Below the pieces are notes generated by a model. That model made no database searches and was not told the DNA's origin. It worked only from the letters and a program-made list of their open reading frames with translations. The translations under genes and the position numbers were made by a program. Shown here one piece after another: positions 42,891 through 51,338 of a stretch of 64,000 bases of DNA; positions within the stretch are counted from its first letter, which is position 1; every line of letters begins with the position of its first letter. The stretch covers positions 1 through 64,000 of the forward strand of contig JACKKE010000008.1 of NCBI GenBank assembly GCA_020637595.1, read 5' to 3'. Source of the stretch: Rhodobacter sp. Lineage in GTDB: Bacteria; Pseudomonadota; Alphaproteobacteria; Rhodobacterales; Rhodobacteraceae.

Positions 42891-44048
42891 ATGCTGGACT
42901 GCACCCACGCCGACGAAGATCTGATCATGTTCCGCGATACCGTGCGGCGCATGGCGGAAAAGGAAGTCGCCCCGATCGCCGCCAAGATCGACCAGGACGA
43001 CGACATGCCGCATTCGCTGATTCCGATCTTTGGTGACCTGGGGCTGATCCAGATCATGGTGCCCGAGGCCTACGGCGGCCCGGGCGGCACCACGACGATG
43101 GCCTGCATCGCCAAGGAAGAGGTCGCGCGAGCCTCGTTCGCGGTCTCGCATCTGGTGGGGGCGACCTCGATCGCGATGGCCCTGCCGCTGGTGCATTACG
43201 GCACCGAAGAGCAGCGCCAGCGTTACCTGCCCGAGGTCGCGCAGGGCCGCATCCTGTCCTGCATCGGCCTGACCGAGCCGCACACCGGCTCGGACGTATC
43301 GGGCATCAAGACCTCGGCACGGCGCGACGGCGACAGCTATGTCATCAACGGCCAGAAGGTGTTCATCACCAAGGCCGACCAGGCGAAATACATCCTGCTC
43401 TTTGCCCGCACCGCCGAGGGCAAGGGGCATGACGGGATCACGTCCTTCCTGATCCCGATGGACACGCCCGGCATCACCATCGGCGGCAGCCCCAAGAAGA
43501 TGGGCCTGCGCGGCATCAAGAACTGCGATCTGTTCTTTGAGAACGTGCGGGTTCCGGCCGAGACCATGATCGGAGCCGAGGGGCAGGGTTTCAAGAACGC
43601 GATGGGCGTGCTGAACATGAACCGCCCGACCGTCGCCGCCGCGGCGATCGGTGTCGCTCAGGCGGCGCTGGATGCCTCGCTGGCCTATGCCAGGGAGCGC
43701 GTGCAGTTCGGGCGTCCGATCGCCGAATTCCAGCTGGTGCAGGCGATGCTGGCCGACATGGCGATCCAGATCGAGGCCTCGCGCGCGATGCTCTATCAGG
43801 TGACCGGGCTGATCGACCGCGATCCGCAGAACCCGCAGGTGCCGATGCTGGCCTCGATGATCAAGACCTTCGCCTCGGACATGGCGATGAAGGTCACCAC
43901 CGATGCGGTCCAGATCTTTGGCGGGGCGGGCTATCTGCAGGACAACCCGGTCGAACGCTACATGCGCGACGCCAAGGTCTGCCAGATCTACGAGGGCACG
44001 AACCAGATCCAGCGTTTGATCATTGCCCGGGCGATGCTGAAGCAATGA
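42891..44048 (+). CDS. Acyl-CoA dehydrogenase 3 (short/branched-chain type)
   Basis: This 385-residue full-length enzyme has the family blocks CIGLTEPHTGSDVSGIKTSA, INGQKVFITKAD and the C-terminal IYEGTNQIQRLIIARAML, whose YEGT Glu is the catalytic base in many members. Unlike the heteromeric pair upstream, it looks complete on its own. It is followed by a CoA-transferase with a 4-bp overlap. The ATG follows AGAGGAGGA. Confidence 0.9.
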   Translation: MLDCTHADEDLIMFRDTVRRMAEKEVAPIAAKIDQDDDMPHSLIPIFGDLGLIQIMVPEAYGGPGGTTTMACIAKEEVARASFAVSHLVGATSIAMALPLVHYGTEEQRQRYLPEVAQGRILSCIGLTEPHTGSDVSGIKTSARRDGDSYVINGQKVFITKADQAKYILLFARTAEGKGHDGITSFLIPMDTPGITIGGSPKKMGLRGIKNCDLFFENVRVPAETMIGAEGQGFKNAMGVLNMNRPTVAAAAIGVAQAALDASLAYARERVQFGRPIAEFQLVQAMLADMAIQIEASRAMLYQVTGLIDRDPQNPQVPMLASMIKTFASDMAMKVTTDAVQIFGGAGYLQDNPVERYMRDAKVCQIYEGTNQIQRLIIARAMLKQ

Positions 44049-45172
44049 GTGCGCGGCGCCCGATCCGGGTGCTGGACTTCGGCCAGGTGATGGCGGGCCC
44101 GCTTGCGGGCCGCCTGATGGCCGATGTCGGCGCCGAGGTGATCAAGATCGAAACCCCCGAGGGCGACACGATGCGCAGCCGCCCGCCGCTGCGCGACGGG
44201 CATTCGGCCTATTTCGGCACGTTGAACGCGGGCAAGCGCAGCGTGGTGCTGGATCTCAAGACCGAGGCGGGGCGCCGCGACGCCTTCGAACTGGCGCGCT
44301 CCGCAGACGTGGTGCTGGAAAACTTCCGCCCCGGCGTGATGGCGCGGCTGGGGCTGGGATACGAGGCCCTGTCGGCGGCCAATCCCCGGCTGATCTATTG
44401 CGCGATCTCGGGATTTGGCCAGCAGGGCGAAGGGGCCAAGCGCCCGGCCTATGCGCCGATGATCCACGCGGCGTCGGGGCTCGACCTTGCGCTGATGGAT
44501 TTCGTCCCGGGGGCCGAGCGCCCGGCGCCGACCGGCATGTTCTTTGCCGATGTGCTGGCGGCGGTCTATGCTTGGGGCGCGGTGCAGACCGCGCTGTTCG
44601 AGCGCGAGCGCACGGGGCAGGGGCAGCTGGTCGATGTCGCGCTGATGGACAGCCTGATTTCGATGATGATCTATGAATGCCAGGAGGCCCAGTTCCCCCA
44701 GGCCCGCAAGCGCCACGTCTATATCCCGGTCAAGACGGCGGACGGTTTTGTCATCGTCGTGCCGCTGTCGGGTAAGAACTATGCCGCCATGCTGGATGTG
44801 CTGGGGGCGCCTGACTGGGGCGGGGATCCGCGCTTTGCTACCCCCGCCGGGCGCGAGGCGAACTGGGCCGAGATCATGCGCCATGTCGAGGTCTGGACCG
44901 TCCAGCGCAGTTCCGAGGAGTGCGAGCGGCGGTTCATGGCGGCGGGTGTTCCGTGCTCGCGCTACCGGACGGTGGCCGAGGCGCTGGCCGATCCGGTGTC
45001 GGTCGAGCGCGGTATCGTCGGCACGGTCGAGGACAGCGCGGGCCCCTTCGGCGTGCCGAACCCGCCGTTCCGCATGTCGCTGACCGAGGCGCATGTCCGC
45101 CGGGTCATCCCGGCACTGGGCGAAGGCACCGCCGAGATCCTCGGCGCGCTTCGGGTGGGCGATGACCGCTGA
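44045..45172 (+). CDS. Family III CoA-transferase (CaiB/BaiF) A
   Basis: This 375-residue enzyme moves CoA between carboxylic acids, or acts as a racemase. It opens IRVLDFGQVMAGPLAGRLMADVGAEVIKIE, and the catalytic Asp is present in the aligned segment MFFADVLAAVYAWG before RTGQGQ. It is coupled to the acyl-CoA dehydrogenase upstream and overlaps the nitroreductase start by 11 bp. Confidence 0.9.
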   Translation: MSARRPIRVLDFGQVMAGPLAGRLMADVGAEVIKIETPEGDTMRSRPPLRDGHSAYFGTLNAGKRSVVLDLKTEAGRRDAFELARSADVVLENFRPGVMARLGLGYEALSAANPRLIYCAISGFGQQGEGAKRPAYAPMIHAASGLDLALMDFVPGAERPAPTGMFFADVLAAVYAWGAVQTALFERERTGQGQLVDVALMDSLISMMIYECQEAQFPQARKRHVYIPVKTADGFVIVVPLSGKNYAAMLDVLGAPDWGGDPRFATPAGREANWAEIMRHVEVWTVQRSSEECERRFMAAGVPCSRYRTVAEALADPVSVERGIVGTVEDSAGPFGVPNPPFRMSLTEAHVRRVIPALGEGTAEILGALRVGDDR

Positions 45173-46172
45173 GCGCCCGCGCGAGGCGGGGCGCGCGGTG
45201 GCCGCGTCGGAGCAGGGGCTGACCCGCCTGGTGCGCGGGGTTCGCGCCGAGGCGGATTTCTGGCGGGGCATCGTCTATGACGCCCTGCGTTTTCGGCGCC
45301 ACGCCTGGCTGCAGCGCGTCCGATCGGATGCCAGCCGCGAGGCGCGGATGCTGGCCGACGCACATTTCCTGGAATACGGAATGGCCCTGCGCGAGGCCCG
45401 ACCGGGCTTTGGCCTGGCGCGGGCCGCGCGTCTGGCCGGGGATCTGCTGGACGGTGGTGTGCAAGGCGCGGCGGGCGGTATCGGTCTGGCGACCCTGCGC
45501 GCCTGGGCTGCCTTCAACGCGGCGACCGGGATGCCCGCCGTGGTGGAGCGCGCGCTGGCGTTGGCGGTGCCCGCCTGCGACGGCGCAGGCACCGAGACCG
45601 TGACGGCCGGGGAGATCCGCCGCGTGGCCCCGGCCGATTTCCTGGCCTTTGCCCGGTCCCGTCATTCGCTGCGCCAGTTCGCGCGGGGCCCGGTGCCGGA
45701 GGCCGCGATCCGCCGTGCCGTGGCTGCCGCGCAGGAAGCGCCGTCCAGCTGCAACCGGCAAACCTGCACCGCGCATGTCTGGACCGACCCCGCGCTGATC
45801 GACCGGGTCCGGCGCCATCAGGCCGGCAACCGGACCTTTGGCCACGAGCTGGGCGGGATCGCGGTCATCACCTCGGATCTGCGGCACTGGGAACACGCCG
45901 GCGAACGCTATCAGCCCTGGGTCGACGGCGGGCTTTTTGCCATGACCCTGTGCTATGCGCTGCATGCCGAGGGGCTGGGCACCTGTTTCCTGAACTGGTC
46001 TGTCACCCCAGAGGTAGACCGCGCGCTGCGCGCCGAGATCGGGCTGGATGATGGGCAACTGGTCATCGTTCTGCTGGGTTTTGGCCTGATGCCCGATCGC
46101 GCCACGGTCTGCGCCTCGCCCCGTCTTCCTGCCGAGACCGCGCTCAGGCTCAACCCGCCGCTGGCGGGCTGA
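45162..46172 (+). CDS. Nitroreductase-family protein with N-terminal extension
   Basis: This 336-residue protein ends in an FMN-dependent nitroreductase domain (about 160-336), with SRHSLRQFARG and the AAQEAPSSCNRQ FMN-binding block. The first 150 residues form a helical extension with LADAHFLEYGMALREARPGF, similar to extended nitroreductases found in various clusters. The role in a CoA pathway is unclear; reduction of an enone, quinone or flavin are options. It shares the transcript of the acyl-CoA dehydrogenase and CoA-transferase. Confidence 0.78.
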   Translation: MTAERPREAGRAVAASEQGLTRLVRGVRAEADFWRGIVYDALRFRRHAWLQRVRSDASREARMLADAHFLEYGMALREARPGFGLARAARLAGDLLDGGVQGAAGGIGLATLRAWAAFNAATGMPAVVERALALAVPACDGAGTETVTAGEIRRVAPADFLAFARSRHSLRQFARGPVPEAAIRRAVAAAQEAPSSCNRQTCTAHVWTDPALIDRVRRHQAGNRTFGHELGGIAVITSDLRHWEHAGERYQPWVDGGLFAMTLCYALHAEGLGTCFLNWSVTPEVDRALRAEIGLDDGQLVIVLLGFGLMPDRATVCASPRLPAETALRLNPPLAG

Positions 46173-46222
46173 CGCCTGCCGGCCCGGCGCAAGGTTGGGG
46201 CCAGCAGGCCGGGTTCGGGGGG

Positions 46223-47194
46223 TTACAGGTCCAGCACCAGCCGCGCGCTCTTGGAGCCCGAGCAGCACACCATGATCGTATCGCCATTGGCGCGCTCCTC
46301 GTCGGTGAGGATCACGTCGCGATGATCCGGCCGGCCCTCGATCACCCGCGTCTCGCAGGTGCCGCAGGTGCCCTCGGTGCAGGCAAAGGGCACGCTGACG
46401 CGGTTGGCGATCAGCACGTCGAGGATCGTCTTGCCGGGTTCGACATGCAGGGTCTTGCCCGAGCGGTTCAGCACCACGTCAAAGCCACCCTCGCGCGACG
46501 CTTCTTCGCGGGCCGAGAAATATTCCGCATGGACCCGGTCCTTGGGCACCCCGCGGGCAGCAGCCTCGTAGGCGGCCAGCATCGGTTCGGGTCCACAGCA
46601 GTAGAAATGCACCTCGGGGCCGGCGGCGGCGATGATGCCGGCGATGTCGATCAGGGCGCCATTCGCTTCGTCGTCGAAATGCGTCGTGACCCGGCCCTGA
46701 CCCCCGCTTGCCGCCACGCAGGCATCCAGTTCGGCCAGAAAGGCGGCGGCGCTGCGCTTGCGGGCGGCGTAGTGCAGGTGCCACGGGCGCCCGGCCTCGG
46801 CCAGCCTGCGGATCATCGCCAGCATCGGCGTGATGCCGATACCGCCGGCGATCAGCACGGACTGCGCGGCCGCCTCGTTCAGCGGGAAATGGTTCTTTGG
46901 GCGGGATAGGCGCAGCCGGTCACCGACGCGCAGACCCTCATGCACAAAGGCCGAGCCGCCGCGGCTGGCCGGGTTGCGGTGCACGGCCACGGTGCAGCCC
47001 GGGGTGGTGCCATCCAGCGCCTGCGTCAGGCTGTAGCTGCGGCGCAGATCGTCGGACAGGATCACGTCGACATGGGCGCCCGGCTCGGCGCGGGGCAGGG
47101 GCGAGCCGTCAAGAGTCTCGAAGCCGACCGACAGCACGGTGTCGGCCTCATAGCGCATCTGCCGGACACGAACGGGGATTTCGGTGTCGCTCAT
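46223..47194 (-). CDS. VanB-type oxygenase reductase (FMN, NAD(P)H, 2Fe-2S)
   Basis: This 323-residue electron-transfer protein has an FMN-binding barrel (YSLTQALDG), an NAD domain (GGIGITPMLAM) and a C-terminal plant-type ferredoxin, CTEGTCGTCETRVIEGRPDHRD. It is the phthalate dioxygenase reductase/VanB type and is the natural partner of the Rieske oxygenase encoded upstream in the same operon. Its module order matches the fused reductase of the P450 at 7824-10133. Confidence 0.92.
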   Translation of the reverse strand: MSDTEIPVRVRQMRYEADTVLSVGFETLDGSPLPRAEPGAHVDVILSDDLRRSYSLTQALDGTTPGCTVAVHRNPASRGGSAFVHEGLRVGDRLRLSRPKNHFPLNEAAAQSVLIAGGIGITPMLAMIRRLAEAGRPWHLHYAARKRSAAAFLAELDACVAASGGQGRVTTHFDDEANGALIDIAGIIAAAGPEVHFYCCGPEPMLAAYEAAARGVPKDRVHAEYFSAREEASREGGFDVVLNRSGKTLHVEPGKTILDVLIANRVSVPFACTEGTCGTCETRVIEGRPDHRDVILTDEERANGDTIMVCCSGSKSARLVLDL

Positions 47195-48414
47195 TGCAGC
47201 AGCCCCTTGTCACGGAAACGTGCGATGTCCGCCTGGTCGAACCCCAGGATGCGGGTCATCACGGCCTCGGTATGCTCACCCAGCCGGGGCGCGGCAAAGC
47301 GCAGCGCGCTGGGGGTCTTTTCAAAGCGATAGGCGGGGCCGTTGTATTTCAGCCGGCCCATCTCGGCGTGATCGAGCGGCCAGAAATGGCCATGCGCGTT
47401 GAGCACGTCATCCTCCAGCAGGTCCGAGGCCTTGTTGGCCACGCCCGCCGGCACCCCCGCCGCGCGGCAAGCGGCCATCAGCGCAAAGGCGTCTCGGGGA
47501 CGGGTCAGGGCGGCGACGGCCTCGTCCAGCGCGTCCAGCCCCTTGGCGCGCGCGGTGTCCAGGGCCTCGGAGGCGCCGAGAACCTGCCCGAGTGCCGCAA
47601 ATTGCGCCTCGGTCAGCGCCTCGATGGCGATCCAGCGTTCCTCGCCCAGGCAGGGAAAGACCCCGTGCAGGATCGAACCGGGTTTGCGGCTGCCGGCGCG
47701 GGTGCCCTCGATGCCGCTGATCTGATAGGCCACCAGCTCGGGCGCCAGCAATTGCGCGGTGGCCTCGATCTGGCTGAGTTCGACGTGCTGGCCCTCGCCG
47801 GTCCGTTCACGGTGGATCAGCGCAGCGACCAGCGCCGACAGGGCATAGCGCGGCGAGACGCTGTCGGAATAGGCGCCTTTGGGCATTGCCGGCGGACGGT
47901 CGGGCCAGCCGGTCATCGCATGGATCCCCGACAGCGCCTGGCCCTGCGCCCCATAGCCGGGGTGGCGCGCCCAGGGGCCGCTGGAGCCGTAAAGCGACGA
48001 GGACAGCATGACGATGCGCGGGTTGATGGCGCGCAGGCTGTCGTAATCGAGGCCCCATTTCTTCATCACCCCGGGGCGGAAGCTTTCGGCGACGACATCG
48101 GCCCATTCGATCAGCGGGCGGATGATCTCGATCGCGTCCGGGTTGCTCATGTCGACTGAGATGCCCAGCTTCGAGGAGTGGAAATCCGCAAAGAATCCCG
48201 ACCGGTTGATCCCCGGCTTGTCGTCGATGAACGGCCCGCCCAGACGAATGGAATCCGGGTGCTTGAAGCTTTCGACCTTGATCACCGTGGCGCCGTTGTC
48301 GGCCAGTTGCTTGGTGGCGATCGGGCCGGCGGCCGCCCAGGTGAAATCGGCGACCTTGAGGCCGGCGAAGAGGCCGCTTGCCTCGGTGGTGACAGCGGTC
48401 AGGGCGTCGGTCAT
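47191..48414 (-). CDS. Family III CoA-transferase B (with catalytic Asp)
   Basis: This 407-residue CaiB/BaiF protein opens LKVADFTWAAAGPIATKQLADNG. The catalytic Asp is present in GAYSDSVSPRYAL upstream of RTGEGQ. It overlaps the reductase downstream and another CoA-transferase upstream by 4 bp each. Two adjacent, unequal CoA-transferases suggest a two-subunit enzyme like BbsEF. Confidence 0.9.
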   Translation of the reverse strand: MTDALTAVTTEASGLFAGLKVADFTWAAAGPIATKQLADNGATVIKVESFKHPDSIRLGGPFIDDKPGINRSGFFADFHSSKLGISVDMSNPDAIEIIRPLIEWADVVAESFRPGVMKKWGLDYDSLRAINPRIVMLSSSLYGSSGPWARHPGYGAQGQALSGIHAMTGWPDRPPAMPKGAYSDSVSPRYALSALVAALIHRERTGEGQHVELSQIEATAQLLAPELVAYQISGIEGTRAGSRKPGSILHGVFPCLGEERWIAIEALTEAQFAALGQVLGASEALDTARAKGLDALDEAVAALTRPRDAFALMAACRAAGVPAGVANKASDLLEDDVLNAHGHFWPLDHAEMGRLKYNGPAYRFEKTPSALRFAAPRLGEHTEAVMTRILGFDQADIARFRDKGLLQ

Positions 48415-49631
48415 GCCGTGCTTCCTTGCCTGAGGGGCGACAGGATCGTCGCGGTGTCCGCACCCGGCAGCGGGGCCGGGGCCGGGGCGGCGAGCGGGGT
48501 CTGCGAGAGGTTCGCCCAACGCGCCGGCAGGTCGATCTCGAGCCCGCGATCGGGGTCGGCCAGCGGACGGAAATACTGCCGCGCGCGGAATTGCGGATTG
48601 TCAAAGACCCCCGCCACCGACGAGATCGGCGCCAACAGGATCCGGTCCTTGACCGCGCGGGTCATCAGCGCGTCGGTGGTCTTGGTCCGGATGAAATCGA
48701 CGATCACGGCGGTGACCGCGTCATAGTCTTCCTGCGGGATGAAGAACTGGCCGTCGCCGTTCCAGTCGTGGCGGGTCAGGATCGGGTCGGTGAACCCGTC
48801 CTCGGCCATCCAGGCCAGAAGCGCCTCGTAGGACTTGATCCGCGCCGATCCGCCGCCGCCGCCGACCGGACCGAAGAAGATGAAGCCGTCGCGGGTCTCC
48901 CATACCAGCCTTGTGTAAAACCGGTTGGCGCGTTCCTTGCGGATCGCCCCGCCGCGCATTTCGTTCAACCCGAGGATCTGCCAGGCCATCGTCGAGTTGA
49001 GCAGAGTCCAGACGATGCAGGCCTGCACCGAGACATCGACGCGCTGACCCTCGCCGGTGCGCAGCGCATGCCAGAGTGCCATCAGCGCGGCCGAGGCGGC
49101 CTCGGCCCCGCCCTGGATCAGGCCGACGGGCAGGCTGATGCGCACCGGCGGCAGGTCCACATCGCCGTTGAGATAAAGGTGACCGCCCAGCGCCTGCAGC
49201 ACGGTGTCTGTGGCAGGGTAGCGTTCATAGGGACCGCCGCGACCGAAGGGCAGGATCTCGCACCAGACCAGCGCCGGGTTGGCATCGCGGGCGATCCGGC
49301 CCAGCCGGTCCATCGTGTCGAGGTCGAGCCGCTCCCAGTCGGTGATCACGATATCGGCGCTGGCGCAGAGCGCGGCAAAGCCTGCCTCGTCTGTCAATGG
49401 ATCCAGCGTCACGCTGCGCTTGCCGTGGTTGAAGGCAAGCCAGGCGGCGCTTTCCTCACCCTGCGCGGTGCTGACCCGGGGCAGCGAGCGGCGAAAGGGT
49501 TCGCCGCCCTCGGGCTCGATCTTGATCACTTCGGCACCGAGATCGGCCAGCACGCGCCCGCAGACGGCACCGGCCAAGGCCGAGAGTTCCAACACCCTGA
49601 TCCCGTCAAGGGCGGTCTTCGCCGTGCTCAT
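48411..49631 (-). CDS. Family III CoA-transferase C (catalytic Asp not seen)
   Basis: This 406-residue CaiB/BaiF protein opens IRVLELSALAGAVCGRVLADLGAEVIKIE. In the segment aligned with the catalytic Asp of its neighbours, it reads VGLIQGGAEAASAAL, without Asp. It may therefore be the non-catalytic subunit of a heteromer with transferase B. This is from a by-eye alignment to three paralogues in the window. It is coupled by 4-bp overlaps on both sides. Confidence 0.87.
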   Translation of the reverse strand: MSTAKTALDGIRVLELSALAGAVCGRVLADLGAEVIKIEPEGGEPFRRSLPRVSTAQGEESAAWLAFNHGKRSVTLDPLTDEAGFAALCASADIVITDWERLDLDTMDRLGRIARDANPALVWCEILPFGRGGPYERYPATDTVLQALGGHLYLNGDVDLPPVRISLPVGLIQGGAEAASAALMALWHALRTGEGQRVDVSVQACIVWTLLNSTMAWQILGLNEMRGGAIRKERANRFYTRLVWETRDGFIFFGPVGGGGGSARIKSYEALLAWMAEDGFTDPILTRHDWNGDGQFFIPQEDYDAVTAVIVDFIRTKTTDALMTRAVKDRILLAPISSVAGVFDNPQFRARQYFRPLADPDRGLEIDLPARWANLSQTPLAAPAPAPLPGADTATILSPLRQGSTA

Positions 49632-50953
49632 AGATCGTACCCGAAACCTTCGCCCAGGCGCGCGGTCATCGGCACACGCGCGGCGTCCTCCCAGGGCTGG
49701 TCCTTGGGCAGGCGCATCGACACCGCCCGCACCAGATACAGGTCAGGATCCGAGAACCGTTCAGGCCGCTGGCCGCTTTCGGCAAAGGCATGCGCGGTTT
49801 CCAGCAGCATCCGCCGGGTCATGGCGATACCGGTGTCCGAGGTGCACAGATGTTCCAGCGTGCGGTCATAGACCCGCATCACCCCGGACTGGCAGGCCGC
49901 ATCCTGCACCCAAAGCCCGGGCAGGCCCGAGAACCAGGTGGTCTTCTGCGCCTCGGGGTCGAACAGATAGCCGGTCTCGCGGCGGTATCTGCTGACATAG
50001 CGCCCATAGGGCACCTGCGCGCCCTGATCGTCGAAGCCGGTGCGGCTGGGATGGCCGGTCTCGCGCCCGTTGGACCCGTCGAGGAAGACCTTGCGCGACT
50101 TCGGATGCAGGGGTTCGTTCGGCCGATACGAGAACATCAGGCACAGCGTGTTCTCGTCGTCGATCGGCACCCAGGCGTGGCCGGACAGCTCATAGAACTC
50201 GTTCGCCTGCGGCGGCACCAGCGAATAGAAGGGCATCACGAACTGGTTGACCCGCCAATAGAGCGTGTCGTCGTCCAGCACCCGGCGCGAGGCGATCGAC
50301 ATGCCGAATTCCTGGCGCATGCATTCGAAGGTCGGGCGCAGGTCGCGCTTGGCCACCCATTGGTTGATCGAGCCGCCATCGTCGATCCGTCCGTGCAGGA
50401 TCGGCGCATGGGCGCTGTCGATCTCGCCTTCCAGCGCCTGCAGCCAGTTGCATTCCTGCACCCGGAAGGTGACCACGACATTCTCGTCCGGCACCATGTT
50501 CCATTCGAAGCTGGGCAGCGGCGGACGGCTTTCCTCGGGTTCGGGGCCCATGTAGGTCCAGACCACGCCGCCGCGTTCGACACAAGGATAGGATTTGATG
50601 CGCACCCGCTCCTTCAGTCGCGAGCGGACGGGTTCTGCCGGCATGTCCGCGACCTTGCCGTCCACGCCGAATTTCCAGCCGTGATAGACACAGCGCAGCC
50701 CGCAGTCCTCGTTGCGGGCAAAGACCATCGGTGCGCCGCGGTGTGGGCAGATATGGTCGACCAGACCGACATTGCCTTCGCTGTCGCGGAACACCACCAG
50801 TGTTTCACCCAGCAGCTTGACGGTCTGCGGCTGGCCGTTCGGTTCCAGATCCCTGGAGGCAAAGAACGGCAGCCAGTAGAGGCGCATCAGCCCCCCCATG
50901 ACGGTGCCGGGGCCGACCCGGACGAGGGTTTCGTTGTCGTCGTGCGAAAGCAT
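49628..50953 (-). CDS. Rieske non-haem iron oxygenase, alpha subunit
   Basis: This 441-residue oxygenase has a Rieske cluster at Cys69, His71, Cys88 and His91 (CPHRG and CVYHGW) and a mononuclear iron site in EIDSAHAPILHG, with His182, His187 and a nearby Asp179. It resembles phthalate/vanillate-type enzymes, which hydroxylate or demethylate substrates without a beta subunit. Electrons should come from the VanB-type reductase at the end of this operon. Placement between CoA-transferases suggests that ring hydroxylation is part of the acid pathway; the substrate is unknown. Confidence 0.93.
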   Translation of the reverse strand: MLSHDDNETLVRVGPGTVMGGLMRLYWLPFFASRDLEPNGQPQTVKLLGETLVVFRDSEGNVGLVDHICPHRGAPMVFARNEDCGLRCVYHGWKFGVDGKVADMPAEPVRSRLKERVRIKSYPCVERGGVVWTYMGPEPEESRPPLPSFEWNMVPDENVVVTFRVQECNWLQALEGEIDSAHAPILHGRIDDGGSINQWVAKRDLRPTFECMRQEFGMSIASRRVLDDDTLYWRVNQFVMPFYSLVPPQANEFYELSGHAWVPIDDENTLCLMFSYRPNEPLHPKSRKVFLDGSNGRETGHPSRTGFDDQGAQVPYGRYVSRYRRETGYLFDPEAQKTTWFSGLPGLWVQDAACQSGVMRVYDRTLEHLCTSDTGIAMTRRMLLETAHAFAESGQRPERFSDPDLYLVRAVSMRLPKDQPWEDAARVPMTARLGEGFGYDL

Positions 50954-51011
50954 GGTGCCTCTCCTCCTGTTCCCTTGATCGCCGCCGTGGCCGTGCCGCG
51001 GGCTTGTGGCG

Positions 51012-51338
51012 TCATCCGTCGTTCGTCAGATCCTGCGCGTCGCGGTCCAGCTGTCCGTCGACCAGCGCCCCCAGTCCCAGACGCCGCGCCCACCATCCCT
51101 GGTCGGTCGTTTCCAGCGGTCGGCGCGGCACCGGCGGGGGATCGCCGGCACGCAGCCGCCGCATCACCTCGGTGATGCGCGCGCGTTCAAGGTCCAGAAG
51201 CGCGCGCTCGACGTCGTCGTGAACCGCCTCGATATTCCCCAGTTCGGGGTAACGCAGGCGCCGGGTCCACTGCCCGTCGCGCTCGACCGCCTGCGCTTCC
51301 AGAAGATAGGGGATCGACAGATAGTCGCGCACTTTCAT
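51012..51338 (-). CDS. Small HicB-like domain protein
   Basis: This 108-residue protein resembles the HicB partial RNase-H-like fold: a YLLEAQAVERDGQWTRRL strand pair, a YPELGNIEAVHDDVERALLDLE segment and a PPPVPRRP tail. HicB proteins are usually antitoxins, but no HicA toxin is adjacent and the gene overlaps the thiolase-like gene by 4 bp. A regulatory or structural role in the enzyme operon is possible; the function is unknown. Confidence 0.55.
   Translation of the reverse strand: MKVRDYLSIPYLLEAQAVERDGQWTRRLRYPELGNIEAVHDDVERALLDLERARITEVMRRLRAGDPPPVPRRPLETTDQGWWARRLGLGALVDGQLDRDAQDLTNDG

Noticed and set aside
46173..46222. Terminator between the nitroreductase and reductase genes
   Set aside because: GCCTGC and GCAGGC could pair, but the loop is about 24 bases and there is no T tract, so I do not call it.
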